Origin: Microbacterium sp. cx-55
GTDB lineage: Bacteria; Actinomycetota; Actinomycetes; Actinomycetales; Microbacteriaceae
Reading direction: 5' to 3'
Length of the DNA: 64,000 nucleotides
Assembly (NCBI RefSeq): GCF_021117345.1
Contig: NZ_CP088261.1
Location: forward strand, 496,001-560,000
Shown: positions 40,953-49,782 of the stretch, piece after piece
Position numbering within the stretch: position 1 is the first letter of the stretch
Layout: each line of letters opens with the position of its first letter
The notes under the pieces: model-generated
Database searches by the model: none
Told to the model about the DNA's origin: nothing
Seen by the model: only the letters and a program-made list of their open reading frames with translations
Translations under genes and position numbers: made by a program

Positions 40953-43900
40953 AACTGCACCGTCTGGAGCTCACCGGGTTCGGCCCGTTCCGCGACACCC
41001 AGACGGTGGACTTCGATCGATTCGATGCCGACGGCATCTTCCTCATCTCGGGACGCACCGGCGCCGGTAAGTCCAGCGTGCTCGACGGCGTGTGCTTCGC
41101 GCTGTACGGCAACGTTCCCCGCTACGACGGGCCTGACCGCCGGCTCCGCAGCGACCACTGCCGACCCGACGACCCGACCGAGGTGCGGCTCGAATTCACG
41201 GTCGGTGGCTCCCGCTGGCGGGTGATCCGGGCGCCGGAGTACTCGCGCCCGAAGCTCCGCGGCGATGGAGAGACCCGCGAATCCGCGCGCGCCGAGCTGT
41301 TCGAGCTCACGGACGGTGGGTGGGTGGGTCGGGCGGGCAAGCCGCGCGACGTGGCCGAAGTGCTCGACGGGGTCCTCGGGCTGAACCTGCAGCAGTTCCA
41401 GCAGGTCATCCTGCTCGCGCAGAACAAGTTCTCCCGGTTCCTGCTCGCCAAGAACGACGAACGCCAGGCGCTCCTTCGCACCCTGTTCGGCACGCGGCGC
41501 TACGAGGACTACGCGCGGGCGCTCGATGAGCTGCGGAAGACGGCGCAGCAGCTGGTCCGAGACCGGGGCGTGGGCGCCGCGAGCCTGCTCACCGAAGCCG
41601 AGCGGCTGATCGCCGAGCAGCATCTCGAGGGCGCCGAACCGGCTCCTGCCGAGGATGATCTCGGCGCGCGGCGGCAGGCGGCGGTCACGGCCGTGCAGCG
41701 CGCCGAGTACCGCGTCGAGGTCCGCGCACAGGAGCGGACCGCCGCCGAGGCTGCAGCTGTCGTTGCGGCGGCCGAGCACGCCCGGGTCAGCGCGCTGCGT
41801 GCAGCGCAGACCGCACGGGATGCGGCGGCGACGCAACTCGCCGCGCTCGAGGCGGAAGCGGCCGACATCGACGCCGATCGAACGCGAATCGAACGCGCCG
41901 TCGCCGCCGAGACGCTGCGCGCGTCGCTCGACGCCGTCGCGCAGACGGCGGCGACGCAGACCGCCGCGTCGGATGCGGTGCGCGTCGCGGCCGATCGCTG
42001 GGAGGCGGGCGGCGACGACCCCGACGTCGACCTCGTTGCGCTGGATGCGCTCGATGACCAGCTGACGGGTGGCCTCGCCCGGTGGCAGGCGGCCGAGAGC
42101 GCCGAGCGCGACCTGGTGAGCGCGGAGGCGACGCACACGGCGCTCGTCGATCGCGCGGCGACCCAGGAGGCGGCGCTCGCGGCCCTGCGCGGCAGTCGCG
42201 CGACGGTGCCTGCCGAGCTGGCGTCGCTCGACGATGAGCTGGCGACCGCTCGCGCCGCGGCGGGTGCGGCCGAGGCCCTTCGCGCCGCGCTCGCGGCTCT
42301 CGCGCAGCGGCTCGAGGCGGCGCGATCCGCCGAGACGCTCCTCCCCGAGGTGGCGGCGGCGGATGCGGCCTATGCGGCGGCGCTGGATGCGTCCGCCGCG
42401 GCGGGGAGCGCCCTCACCGCACTCCTGCAGCGACGCCTCGCCGGCCACGCCGGCGAGCTCGCAGCGGCGCTGGTCGACGGCGAGCCCTGCGCCGTGTGCG
42501 GTGCGACCGCGCATCCGCATCCGGCGGCGCCGACCGACGAACCCGTCACCGACGACATGATCGCGGCGGCCGAGCGTGCCCGCGAGGAAGCGGTGGCGGC
42601 GGAGCGCCGTGCGGGAGACGAGGCGCGCGAGCATCGCAGTGCGCACGCCGCGCTCGCCGCGCGCGCCGGCGGGGAGCCCGTCGCCGACCTCGCCGCACAA
42701 CTCGCGGAGGCCGAGGCTCAGGTCGCGGCCGCGACGGCCGCCGAGACCCAGCGGGACGCGCTGCAGGCGCGCCGCGCAGCGCTCGTGGAGCGCGAGGCCC
42801 AGGCGGCCCGCGATGTCGAGTCGCTCGCGGCCGAACTCGCCGTCGTCCGCGAAGACGCCGCCCGCGCGGCGACCACGGCCGACGCCCTGCGCGGCGCGGT
42901 CGAGACCGCGCGCGGCGCGTTCGCGTCGGTCGCCGAGCGCGTGCAACAGGCGACCGCGCGGCGGGAGCGCGCCCGCGCGCTGCGTGCCGCGATCCGCGCG
43001 CAGGCGACGGCGGATGCCGCGGCGGCGGCAGCCGCATCCGACCTCGCCGACCGCCTCGCCGCCTCGCCGTTCCCGGATGCGGAGGCCGCGACCGCAGCCC
43101 TCCTCCCGGCCCCCACGGTGCAGCGGCTGCGGGACCGGGTCGCGGAACACGACCAGCAGCTCGCGGTCGTGCGGGCGCGCCTGCTCGAGCTGCAACTGGA
43201 GCTGGCGGGCATCCCCGACGAGCGCGTCGACCTTGCCCCGGCGGAGGCGGCGCTCGCGGCGGCCGATGCCGCGCGGGCCGAGTCCATCACGGCGCTGAGC
43301 GTCGCCCGCACGACCGCCGAGCGCCTCCGCGATCTGGTGCAGCGCACCGACACCGCGTACGCCGAGATCGCCCTCCTCGACGAAGATGCCGCCGTCGTCG
43401 CCAGGCTCGCCGACACCCTGCAGGGGCGCGCGCCCAATACCAGGCGCATGACGCTCGAAACGTTCGTGCTCGCCGCCGAGCTCGAAGACATCGTGGGCGC
43501 CGCGAACCTGCGACTGGCCGACATGTCGTCGGGCCGGTACTCGCTGCTGCACACCGATTCGCTCGCCGCGCGCGGCGCTGCATCCGGGCTCGGCATCGAG
43601 GTCATGGACGCCCACACCGGGCAGTCCCGCCCACCGCAATCGCTGTCTGGCGGTGAGACCTTCCTCGCCTCGCTCTCGCTGGCGTTGGGCCTCGCGGAGG
43701 TCGTTACGAACCGGGCCGGCGGGTTGCGTCTCGACACGCTCTTCATCGACGAGGGCTTCGGTTCGCTCGATGCCGAGACGCTCGAGTTCGCGATGCGCGC
43801 GCTCGACGAGCTGCGCGCGGGAGGGCGAACGGTCGGAGTCATCAGCCACGTGGAGGCGATGAAGGAACAGCTTCCCGCGCAGTTGCTCGTGGAGGCGACA

Positions 43901-43960
43901 CCGCAGGGACCCAGCGTGATTCGGATTCCCTCTGGCCGCGCCGTCACAGGTCGGTCGTAG
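40949..43960 (+). CDS. sbcC: Exonuclease subunit SbcC (Rad50-like ATPase)
   Basis: 1003 residues from a GTG at 40949. N-terminal Walker A GRTGAGKSS (35-43), two long Ala/Glu/Arg-rich coiled-coil arms, zinc-hook CAVC near 514-517, ABC signature LSGGETFLASLS near 898 and Walker B LFIDEGFGSLD near 930. SMC-like ATPase partner of SbcD in DNA end processing. Extreme Ala content in the coiled coil is normal for this GC level. Confidence 0.96.
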   Translation: MKLHRLELTGFGPFRDTQTVDFDRFDADGIFLISGRTGAGKSSVLDGVCFALYGNVPRYDGPDRRLRSDHCRPDDPTEVRLEFTVGGSRWRVIRAPEYSRPKLRGDGETRESARAELFELTDGGWVGRAGKPRDVAEVLDGVLGLNLQQFQQVILLAQNKFSRFLLAKNDERQALLRTLFGTRRYEDYARALDELRKTAQQLVRDRGVGAASLLTEAERLIAEQHLEGAEPAPAEDDLGARRQAAVTAVQRAEYRVEVRAQERTAAEAAAVVAAAEHARVSALRAAQTARDAAATQLAALEAEAADIDADRTRIERAVAAETLRASLDAVAQTAATQTAASDAVRVAADRWEAGGDDPDVDLVALDALDDQLTGGLARWQAAESAERDLVSAEATHTALVDRAATQEAALAALRGSRATVPAELASLDDELATARAAAGAAEALRAALAALAQRLEAARSAETLLPEVAAADAAYAAALDASAAAGSALTALLQRRLAGHAGELAAALVDGEPCAVCGATAHPHPAAPTDEPVTDDMIAAAERAREEAVAAERRAGDEAREHRSAHAALAARAGGEPVADLAAQLAEAEAQVAAATAAETQRDALQARRAALVEREAQAARDVESLAAELAVVREDAARAATTADALRGAVETARGAFASVAERVQQATARRERARALRAAIRAQATADAAAAAAASDLADRLAASPFPDAEAATAALLPAPTVQRLRDRVAEHDQQLAVVRARLLELQLELAGIPDERVDLAPAEAALAAADAARAESITALSVARTTAERLRDLVQRTDTAYAEIALLDEDAAVVARLADTLQGRAPNTRRMTLETFVLAAELEDIVGAANLRLADMSSGRYSLLHTDSLAARGAASGLGIEVMDAHTGQSRPPQSLSGGETFLASLSLALGLAEVVTNRAGGLRLDTLFIDEGFGSLDAETLEFAMRALDELRAGGRTVGVISHVEAMKEQLPAQLLVEATPQGPSVIRIPSGRAVTGRS

Positions 43961-43969
43961 GCTGGACCG

Positions 43970-44152
43970 GTGACAAAGAACAGCCTCTGGACTCTCCTCG
44001 GCGTGGTCGCAGCCATCGTGATCGGCTGGATCCTCGTCAACATCCTCTTCTCGGTGGTCGCGTTCCTCGTGAAGCTCGTGCTCGTCGCGATCGTCGCCCT
44101 CGTGGTGTTCTTCGTCCTGCGGTCGGTCTTCGCCCGGCGCGATCAGCCCTGA
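43970..44152 (+). CDS. Small hydrophobic membrane protein (60 residues)
   Basis: GTG start at 43970, 9 bp after sbcC. Two hydrophobic helices (about 7-27 and 29-50) and a basic C-terminus FARRDQP. Stop overlaps the MFS start (TGATG), so it is translated with that gene. No family recognised; could be an accessory protein of the exporter. Confidence 0.65.
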   Translation: MTKNSLWTLLGVVAAIVIGWILVNILFSVVAFLVKLVLVAIVALVVFFVLRSVFARRDQP

Positions 44153-45660
44153 TGCCCGGCGCCGCGAGCTCGCCGAACACCGGCGCGAACCCGATCACGA
44201 CCGACATTCCGCTGTCGCCCGCCACTCGTTGGCGGGCGTTCTGGGTGTGTGTGGCGGTCGCGGGCCTGACGATCCTCGACCTGTCGAAGGTCAATGTGGC
44301 GCTGCCCTCGATCGAGACCGCGTTCGGTGCGGGCTCGACCGAACTGCAGCTGATCGTCTCCGGCTACGTGCTCACCTTCGGCCTGTTCCTCGTGCCGATG
44401 GGACGCATCGGCGACCAGCGATCGCGTCGCGCGCTGTTCCTCATCGGGCTCTCGGTCTTCACCCTCGCGAGCGTTGCCTGCGCGGTCGCCCCGAACACGG
44501 GCGTGCTGCTCGCGGCCCGGCTCGTGCAGGGCATGGCGGCCGGCACGCAGATGCCGCAGGTGCTGGGGCTCATCCAGCAGCTGTTCCAAGGCAAGGAACG
44601 TGGGCGGGCGTTCGGGCTCTTCGGCGCGACGATCGGTGTCGCGACGGCCTTCGGTCCGACGCTCGGCGGCCTGCTGATCGCCGTCGGCGGCGAGACCGAC
44701 GGATGGCGCCTCATCTTCTGGATGAACCTGCCCCTGGGGCTTGCCGCGATCGCGGCGGCCGTCTGGCTGCTCCCGACGACACGCACCCGATCGTCGCGCC
44801 CCCTCGCGCTCGACCCGATCGGTCTCGTGCTGTTCGGACTCACGATCGTGGCGCTGATGGCGCCATTCCTCTTCACGACGGGGTCGCCGAGCGATGATCC
44901 GCGCCGCTGGTGGCTGCTGGTTGCCTTCGTGCTCGTCGGGGCGGGTTTCATCGCGTGGGAGCGCCGGTACGCCGAGCGCGGTAAACAGCCCCTGATCCCC
45001 CTCGGTCTCTTCAAGATCGCGTCGTACCGCAACGGCACGATTCTCCAGGCCGCGTACTTCACAGCCGCCCCATCGATGTTCCTGCTTACGACGCTCTATC
45101 TGCAGAGCGGGCTGCACATCGAACCCGTATTCGCGGGCATGGTCACGATCGGCTTCGCGCTCGCGAGCGCGGTCTCGTCGTGGGTGGGCGGCAACCTGGT
45201 CGGCACCTACGGGCGCCCGGTCGTCGTCTGGGGGCTCGCGCTGGTGCTCGTCTGCGTCGCTGGTCTCGTCGCGACGGCGCTGTACGTGCCGGATGCGGCG
45301 ACGCCCTACGTGATGGCGGGTGTCATGATCATCGGCGGTATCGGTGGCGGTCTCGTGATCTCGCCGAACCAGACCCTCACCCTCGCCGACATCCCGGTGC
45401 GTCAGGGGGGCCTGGCGGGTTCGGTCGGGCAACTCGGCCAGCGCATCGGCACCGCCGTCGGAACGGCGATCGCCCTCGCGCTGTTCTACGCCACGGTGTA
45501 CCGCGAGCAAGACGTCGCGGTCGACGCGGTCGTCTTCCACGACGCGTACGGGTTCGGCATGGTGTCGGTCGGGATCGCGGTGGCGATCGCGTTCGTCATC
45601 TCGGTCGTCGACCTCTCGGTGCGCCGGCGTTCGCAGAAGCTAGCCGACGCGTCGTCCTGA
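44152..45660 (+). CDS. MFS drug exporter, DHA2 family (14 helices)
   Basis: 502 residues with 14 predicted transmembrane helices. First helix carries the DHA2 motif ILDLSKVNVALPSIE (motif D1 region), then PMGRIGDQRSRRALF (motif A) and QMPQVLGLIQQLFQGKERGRAFG (motif C region close by). Proton-driven export of drugs or metabolites is expected. Overlaps the small membrane protein gene upstream; a terminator follows at 45780. Confidence 0.92.
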   Translation: MPGAASSPNTGANPITTDIPLSPATRWRAFWVCVAVAGLTILDLSKVNVALPSIETAFGAGSTELQLIVSGYVLTFGLFLVPMGRIGDQRSRRALFLIGLSVFTLASVACAVAPNTGVLLAARLVQGMAAGTQMPQVLGLIQQLFQGKERGRAFGLFGATIGVATAFGPTLGGLLIAVGGETDGWRLIFWMNLPLGLAAIAAAVWLLPTTRTRSSRPLALDPIGLVLFGLTIVALMAPFLFTTGSPSDDPRRWWLLVAFVLVGAGFIAWERRYAERGKQPLIPLGLFKIASYRNGTILQAAYFTAAPSMFLLTTLYLQSGLHIEPVFAGMVTIGFALASAVSSWVGGNLVGTYGRPVVVWGLALVLVCVAGLVATALYVPDAATPYVMAGVMIIGGIGGGLVISPNQTLTLADIPVRQGGLAGSVGQLGQRIGTAVGTAIALALFYATVYREQDVAVDAVVFHDAYGFGMVSVGIAVAIAFVISVVDLSVRRRSQKLADASS

Positions 45661-45686
45661 CCGCGTCGCCGCGGGCTATGGCGAAA

Positions 45687-45706
45687 TGCACAGGCAAAGC
45701 TGTGCA
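45687..45706 (+). other. Small perfect hairpin 27 bp after the MFS gene
   Basis: TGCACAG-GCAAAG-CTGTGCA. Could stabilise the 3' end or serve as an operator; nothing else marks it. Confidence 0.3.
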
Positions 45707-45779
45707 GAGCGGCTCATCGGAGGCGCTCGGATGACGCATACTGGTAACGCACGTTCCCCGCGAAGGCTCGTGTGACATA

Positions 45780-45816
45780 GGTCCCGACCATCCGCACGAT
45801 GGTCGGGACCTTCTTA
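45780..45816 (+). terminator. Rho-independent terminator
   Basis: GGTCCCGACCAT (45780-45791) pairs perfectly with 45799-45810, 7-base loop, then TTCTTAT. A CATACT -10-like box at 45737-45742 lies upstream, so it could also end a ~65-nt small RNA, but the -35 is weak and I treat it as the terminator of the MFS operon. Confidence 0.8.
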
Positions 45817-45883
45817 TGTCGCCGCATGAGCCACCCGCGAGCTCGAAACCAGTTCACCGCATCCGTGACGGATCCGGTATCGG

Positions 45884-46030
45884 TTATTTGGGGGACACGG
45901 AGCCGCCGGGTGCATCGTCGACCGACACCTCGACGTCGGGGCCTTCGAGCGAGGCCGCGTCGGTCGCGCCGAGGTTCTCGGCGATCTCGTCGCTGCCGTC
46001 ACGGTTCTGCGGGTTCTCGGATCCGGACAT
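45884..46030 (-). CDS. Small acidic protein (48 residues)
   Basis: ATG at 46030 with a strong GGAGGAG. Acidic and polar throughout (DGSDEIAENLGATDAASLEG), ends SVSPK; probably disordered. Resembles in style the 60-residue acidic protein at 38627 but shares no clear sequence. Function unknown. Confidence 0.6.
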   Translation of the reverse strand: MSGSENPQNRDGSDEIAENLGATDAASLEGPDVEVSVDDAPGGSVSPK

Positions 46031-46156
46031 GGGGTTCTCCTCCTGTGGGCGAACGAATGGTGCCTCGACCGTAGAACGCGGCGGGCCGGGCGCGCGGGGG
46101 TGGACACCGCCCGCGCGCGGCGCGTACCGTGCTCCGGTGTTTGCGAGGATGGGGGG

Positions 46157-47149
46157 ATGCCGGCCCGCGCGCACCGTCGCAATGCCCCCGATGTCACCGT
46201 CGACGTCACCCGAGTGCGCCGCGGCGCGGTCTACGCGCGGGTGTCGACAATCGCCGCCGAGGGCGAGCGGGCCTTCGTCCTGGTCGCCGGCATCGGCGTC
46301 GCCGCGACGTACTTCGAGCGGCTCGCCCCGCACCTGAACGAGTTCGGGGCCGTGCACGCCCTCGACCTGCCGGGTTTCGGGGGCGTTCCGCATCCGGGTC
46401 GCGCCATGACGATCGGGCAGTACGCCGACCTGGTCGAGGCGGTGATCGACGATCTGCAGCTCCATGATCCGATCCTGATCGGGCACTCGATGGGCACGCA
46501 GCTCGTGGCTGAGGTCGCCGCGCGTCGCGCCGACCTGCAGACCGTCGTCCTCATCGGTCCGGTCGTCGACCCGCACGCCCGACGACTCCCGGTTCTCGCC
46601 TGGCGGTTCCTGCGGGCCACCTGGCACGAACCGTTCAAGGTCAAGCTGCTCGCGTTGAGCGCCTACCTGACGTGCGGGTTCCGTTGGTTCTTCCGCATCC
46701 TGCCCGTGATGATGCGGTTTCCGATCGAGGACCGGTTCGCGAAGATCCGTGCACGGACGCTCGTCATCCGTGGTGAGCACGACGCGGTCGTTCCGCGCGA
46801 GTGGGCGCAGCGGGTCGCCGAGAGCATCCCGTTCGCCTCGACGTGGGAGATCGGCGGCGCCGGGCACTCGGTCATGCACGGCCACGCGGACGGGGTCGCG
46901 AAGCTGTGCCTGGAGTTCGCGCGGATGCCGCGCGACACCGACGACCTGTTGAACCGCATGTCGGATGCCGAGGCCGAGGTGCGCGAGCCGCTCGCGGCCA
47001 CTCCGGGAGCCGCATTCCGTGCGCTCGTCGGCCGGCTGCGCGAGGCGGTCGGCGTCTGGCGGCGGGACGATCGCCTGATCGCCCGAGGGAAAACCGAGCA
47101 CGCGCGGGCGATGGCCGAGGACCGCCCCCGATCCACGGTGGGGGACTGA
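46157..47149 (+). CDS. Alpha/beta hydrolase
   Basis: 330 residues from the ATG at 46157. Fold motifs: VLVAGIGVAATYFERLAPHL, DLPGFGG, nucleophile Ser in IGHSMGTQ, acid in RGEHDAVVP and His in GGAGHSVMHG. A basic insert in the cap (WRFLRATWHEPFKVKLLALS) is amphipathic and may contact membrane. Substrate unknown. Convergent with the 2H phosphoesterase gene, 4 bp apart. Confidence 0.9.
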   Translation: MPARAHRRNAPDVTVDVTRVRRGAVYARVSTIAAEGERAFVLVAGIGVAATYFERLAPHLNEFGAVHALDLPGFGGVPHPGRAMTIGQYADLVEAVIDDLQLHDPILIGHSMGTQLVAEVAARRADLQTVVLIGPVVDPHARRLPVLAWRFLRATWHEPFKVKLLALSAYLTCGFRWFFRILPVMMRFPIEDRFAKIRARTLVIRGEHDAVVPREWAQRVAESIPFASTWEIGGAGHSVMHGHADGVAKLCLEFARMPRDTDDLLNRMSDAEAEVREPLAATPGAAFRALVGRLREAVGVWRRDDRLIARGKTEHARAMAEDRPRSTVGD

Positions 47150-47153
47150 GGCG

Positions 47154-47663
47154 TCAGCCGAGCACGGTGACGCGGGCGGATGCGGAATCCCACCGACGGA
47201 GCGACACCAGCGCGCCCTCGATCTCGGGGCCGAGCAGGTCGAGCGCCTGCGGGAGCGTCTCGAGCCGGAGTCGCCGCGCGAGCGTGATGTGCGGCGTCCA
47301 CGCGCCGGGAGCGGTGTGCGGCGCGTCCGCCTCGGTGTCACCCGCCGCCGTGTGCACACCGCGATGGACCGCGAGCAGATCGCCGGTCGGCACCACGTGG
47401 CGCGCGAGCACGCGACGGTCGCCCGCGCCGAAGAGCAGGGCGGCCCCCAGCCGCACCGGGATCGGCAAGCGCGCGACGACCCCGGAGACATCGAGGGCCG
47501 CGAGCGTCGGCCGGGCCAGCAGGGTCAGGTGCGGGCGATTGCTTGGCGACGTGTGCGCGGCGAGGCTCGAGAGTCCGGCATCCGCGAGACGCTGCCAGTC
47601 GGCGCGCACGGCGGCCTCGCTCTCGGGGTCCAGGAGCAGCTCCAGGCTGACGACATCGCTCAC
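47154..47663 (-). CDS. 2'-5' RNA ligase / 2H phosphoesterase family protein
   Basis: 169 residues from a GTG at 47663; TACGCT 8-13 bases upstream. Two H-x-T motifs, RPHLTLL (~48-52) and TPHITLA (~125-129), are the family's catalytic pair. Family members open 2',3'-cyclic phosphates or join RNA ends; the cellular substrate is unknown. Diverges from the hydrolase gene at 47713. Confidence 0.9.
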   Translation of the reverse strand: MSDVVSLELLLDPESEAAVRADWQRLADAGLSSLAAHTSPSNRPHLTLLARPTLAALDVSGVVARLPIPVRLGAALLFGAGDRRVLARHVVPTGDLLAVHRGVHTAAGDTEADAPHTAPGAWTPHITLARRLRLETLPQALDLLGPEIEGALVSLRRWDSASARVTVLG

Positions 47664-47712
47664 CGTGTCAGCGTAATTCGCTCCGATGCGGCGCCGGGAG
47701 GAGAATCGTGCC

Positions 47713-48513
47713 GTGACCACTGCGCTGCCCGATCTGACGTCGATGCCCGAACCCCAGTACGTCATGGCCGGTGACGGCCAGCGGATCGCGACCTATTCGT
47801 GGGGCGAGGACACCGGCCTCACCGTGCTGCTCGTGCACGGCTTCGCCTCGAGCACCCGCGACAACTGGGTGAACACGGGGTGGGTGCGCGATCTGCAGCG
47901 CGCCGGGTACCGCGTGCTCGCGCTCGACCAGCGTGGCCACGGCCGCAGCGACAAGCCGCACGATCCTCTGCAGTACGGGCTGCGCACGATGGCCGATGAT
48001 GTCGAGGCCGTGCTCGACACGTACCTCGTCGACACCGCGTTCTACGTCGGCTACTCGCTCGGTGCCCGCGTCGGGTGGGAGGTCGCGCAGGACTTCCGCG
48101 GCCGGGTCGAGCGCGTCGTGCTCGGGGGAGTGCCGGATGGTGTGCCCCTCAGTCGTCTCGATCTCGACCAGGCGCGGGCTTTCGTCGAGGACGGCACACC
48201 GGTCACCGACAAGGTCACGCAGAACTACGTGCAGTTGATCGAGCGCGTCGGCGGCAACGATCTCCGGGCGCTCCTCGCGATCGCGGAGGGGATGCGGGCG
48301 TCGGGCGTCGCCGATCCGTCGCCGGACCGGGCGCCGACCCAGCCGGTGCTGTTCGCGACGGGCTCGCTCGACGGCATCCTGGAGGGCTCGAAGTCCCTCG
48401 CTGCCGCGTGCGAGAACGGACGATTCCTGGAGATTCCCGGGCGGCACCACTTCAACGCGCCGGGCTCCCGCGAGTTCCGCACCGCGGCGCTCGCGTTCCT
48501 CGCCGAAGCCTGA
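47713..48513 (+). CDS. Alpha/beta hydrolase
   Basis: 266 residues from a GTG at 47713 behind GGAGGAG. LVHGFASSTRDNW, DQRGHGRSDKP, nucleophile Ser in VGYSLGARVG, and C-terminal His in GRHHFNAP; the acid is likely Asp in TGSLDGIL. Resembles 3-oxoadipate enol-lactonase-like and epoxide hydrolase-like enzymes; substrate not assignable. Confidence 0.9.
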   Translation: MTTALPDLTSMPEPQYVMAGDGQRIATYSWGEDTGLTVLLVHGFASSTRDNWVNTGWVRDLQRAGYRVLALDQRGHGRSDKPHDPLQYGLRTMADDVEAVLDTYLVDTAFYVGYSLGARVGWEVAQDFRGRVERVVLGGVPDGVPLSRLDLDQARAFVEDGTPVTDKVTQNYVQLIERVGGNDLRALLAIAEGMRASGVADPSPDRAPTQPVLFATGSLDGILEGSKSLAAACENGRFLEIPGRHHFNAPGSREFRTAALAFLAEA

Positions 48514-48662
48514 CACCCCACGGTGCAGGGCCGAGGATGGCGCCGCGTCGCCCGCACGATTTCTCACGTACGCGGACACGTAACCTCGGCGAAAAGCCGG
48601 CGGGATAGCCTGCGGGTGACCGTGCCTCCGCGGTCGTCTTCCGCTTTGGAGAGGCTACGGCC

Positions 48663-48866
48663 ATGACCCACTCGCGTTCCGACCAACGCAGCATCCGCGC
48701 GGCAGAGAAAGAGCGAGCGAAGGTGCATGCCCGCCATTCCCGATCGCGTGATGCGCGCATCCGGCGCCAGGTGTCTCAGCGCCGGCACTGGAGCGTGTAC
48801 GTCGGCGTGACGATGCTCGCGCTCGGGGTCGTGGCGCTCGTGGTGGCGGCGATCATCACGCGCTGA
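48663..48866 (+). CDS. Small one-helix membrane protein (67 residues)
   Basis: A very basic N-terminal ~40 residues (many Arg, His, Ser) followed by one helix WSVYVGVTMLALGVVALVVA and a short tail. The helix matches that of the 45-residue protein at 8376. GAGAGG 12 bp upstream. The basic part could contact DNA, RNA or phospholipid; function unknown. Confidence 0.7.
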   Translation: MTHSRSDQRSIRAAEKERAKVHARHSRSRDARIRRQVSQRRHWSVYVGVTMLALGVVALVVAAIITR

Positions 48867-48889
48867 GACCGCTGTCTCCCTCGAACGAG

Positions 48890-48923
48890 ACATCCCCTCT
48901 CGCGACACCGCGAGAGGGGATGT
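48890..48923 (+). terminator. 15-bp perfect hairpin after the small membrane protein gene
   Basis: ACATCCCCTCTCGCG (48890-48904) pairs with 48909-48923 around the loop ACAC. No T-tract. Begins 24 bp after the stop. Confidence 0.7.
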
Positions 48924-49058
48924 GAGCGAAGAGGTCGAGACCTCGCCTAGCTCGGGGTGCTGCCTGTTCGGGCCTTCGCGGGGAGCGAACCGACAACGCT
49001 TATTCGTACCACACTGAACGGTTCACGTCCGCTCATTTCGGGCACGGTGGATAACTGA

Positions 49059-49424
49059 TCAGGCGACGCGCGAGAGCGCGGGCTGCGGGCGACGGCTGCG
49101 GGTCGACATCTGCGCGGGCAGTTCGCCGGCCGCGTCGAGGTCGACGGTGAGTCCGGCGGTCGAGTTCGCCTGTTCGGCGAGCCCCCGGAGCACGGCTGGG
49201 TCGAGGCGAACGGGCTCGGCGGATTCGAACTGGAACCGGAGGGGGATGGAGGGCTGCAGCCACAGTGTCTCGCGGCCGGCCTTGCCTCCGACGGTGCGTC
49301 GGAGCGTCAGCGTGAACGATTCGCTGCGGCGCAGCTTGGTCGATGCCACGACCTGGAGGTGTGCCAGCAGCGTGTCGTCGATCTCGACGGCGGTGTCGGT
49401 GTTGGCGTAGAAGAGCTGACCCAT
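49059..49424 (-). CDS. DUF7882-type protein (often mislabelled DNA ligase)
   Basis: 121 residues from the ATG at 49424. MGQLFYANTDTAVEIDD, then LAHLQVVASTKLRRSESFTL, matches a family frequent in Microbacteriaceae that databases sometimes call ATP-dependent DNA ligase although no ligase motif exists. Cytoplasmic, function unknown. Second gene after the 58-residue protein gene (26 bp gap), both downstream of the AT-rich operator region. Confidence 0.8.
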   Translation of the reverse strand: MGQLFYANTDTAVEIDDTLLAHLQVVASTKLRRSESFTLTLRRTVGGKAGRETLWLQPSIPLRFQFESAEPVRLDPAVLRGLAEQANSTAGLTVDLDAAGELPAQMSTRSRRPQPALSRVA

Positions 49425-49450
49425 GGTGACGACTCCAGTGTGAGAGGGGG

Positions 49451-49627
49451 TTAGAGGAACGTGATCGACAGGGTGGCGGCGCACGCGGCGAGGGCTGCGG
49501 CGCCGCTGACGACGGCCGTGAGTGCCATCGTGGATGCGGTGATCTGCGGGGCGCGACGCGGCGCGGCAACGAAGGTCGCGCGGCGAGGGGCGCTCGGGCG
49601 GCCGGTCGTCGTGTGGAGAAGCGTCAT
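49451..49627 (-). CDS. Small membrane protein (58 residues)
   Basis: ATG at 49627 with AGGGAC 6 bp upstream, stop TAA at 49451. Basic N-terminus rich in Arg, Ala and Pro, then one hydrophobic helix of about 25 residues (MALTAVVSGAAALAACAATL) at the C-terminus. Too small for usual gene callers. Lies between the operator array and the DUF7882 gene, so probably the first gene of a MarR-controlled unit. Confidence 0.6.
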   Translation of the reverse strand: MTLLHTTTGRPSAPRRATFVAAPRRAPQITASTMALTAVVSGAAALAACAATLSITFL

Positions 49628-49666
49628 GTCGAGTCCCTTGATCGGATCCGGTGTGCCCGGCGAGAT

Positions 49667-49742
49667 TTACCTTAGCAAACTATCTAACAAACTTAGGTAA
49701 AATTCCGAGAGAGTCTGACTTATCCCTAAGTTCGTTAGGTAA
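49667..49742. promoter_or_regulatory. AT-rich operator array of the MarR regulator
   Basis: An 18-bp motif CCTAAGTTYGTTAGRTAR occurs twice in opposite directions, at 49680-49697 (minus) and 49725-49742 (plus), differing at two or three positions. Around the first, TTACCTTAG and CTTAGGTAA (49667-49675, 49692-49700) form a near-palindrome. This is the only such AT-rich patch nearby and lies between the MarR gene and the divergent pair, so it most likely binds the MarR protein and controls both sides. Confidence 0.65.
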
Positions 49743-49782
49743 TCTCACGACTTATCGTCGGTTCTCGTGTCACGATGGACGG

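Noticed and set aside
40634..43849. A 1071-codon frame antisense to sbcC and the end of sbcD
   Set aside because: SbcCD motifs on the plus strand are complete; the antisense frame is low complexity and arises from codon bias.
45737..45816. Possible small RNA ending at the 45780 terminator
   Set aside because: The -10 is fair but the -35 is weak, and a terminator is expected here for the MFS operon anyway.
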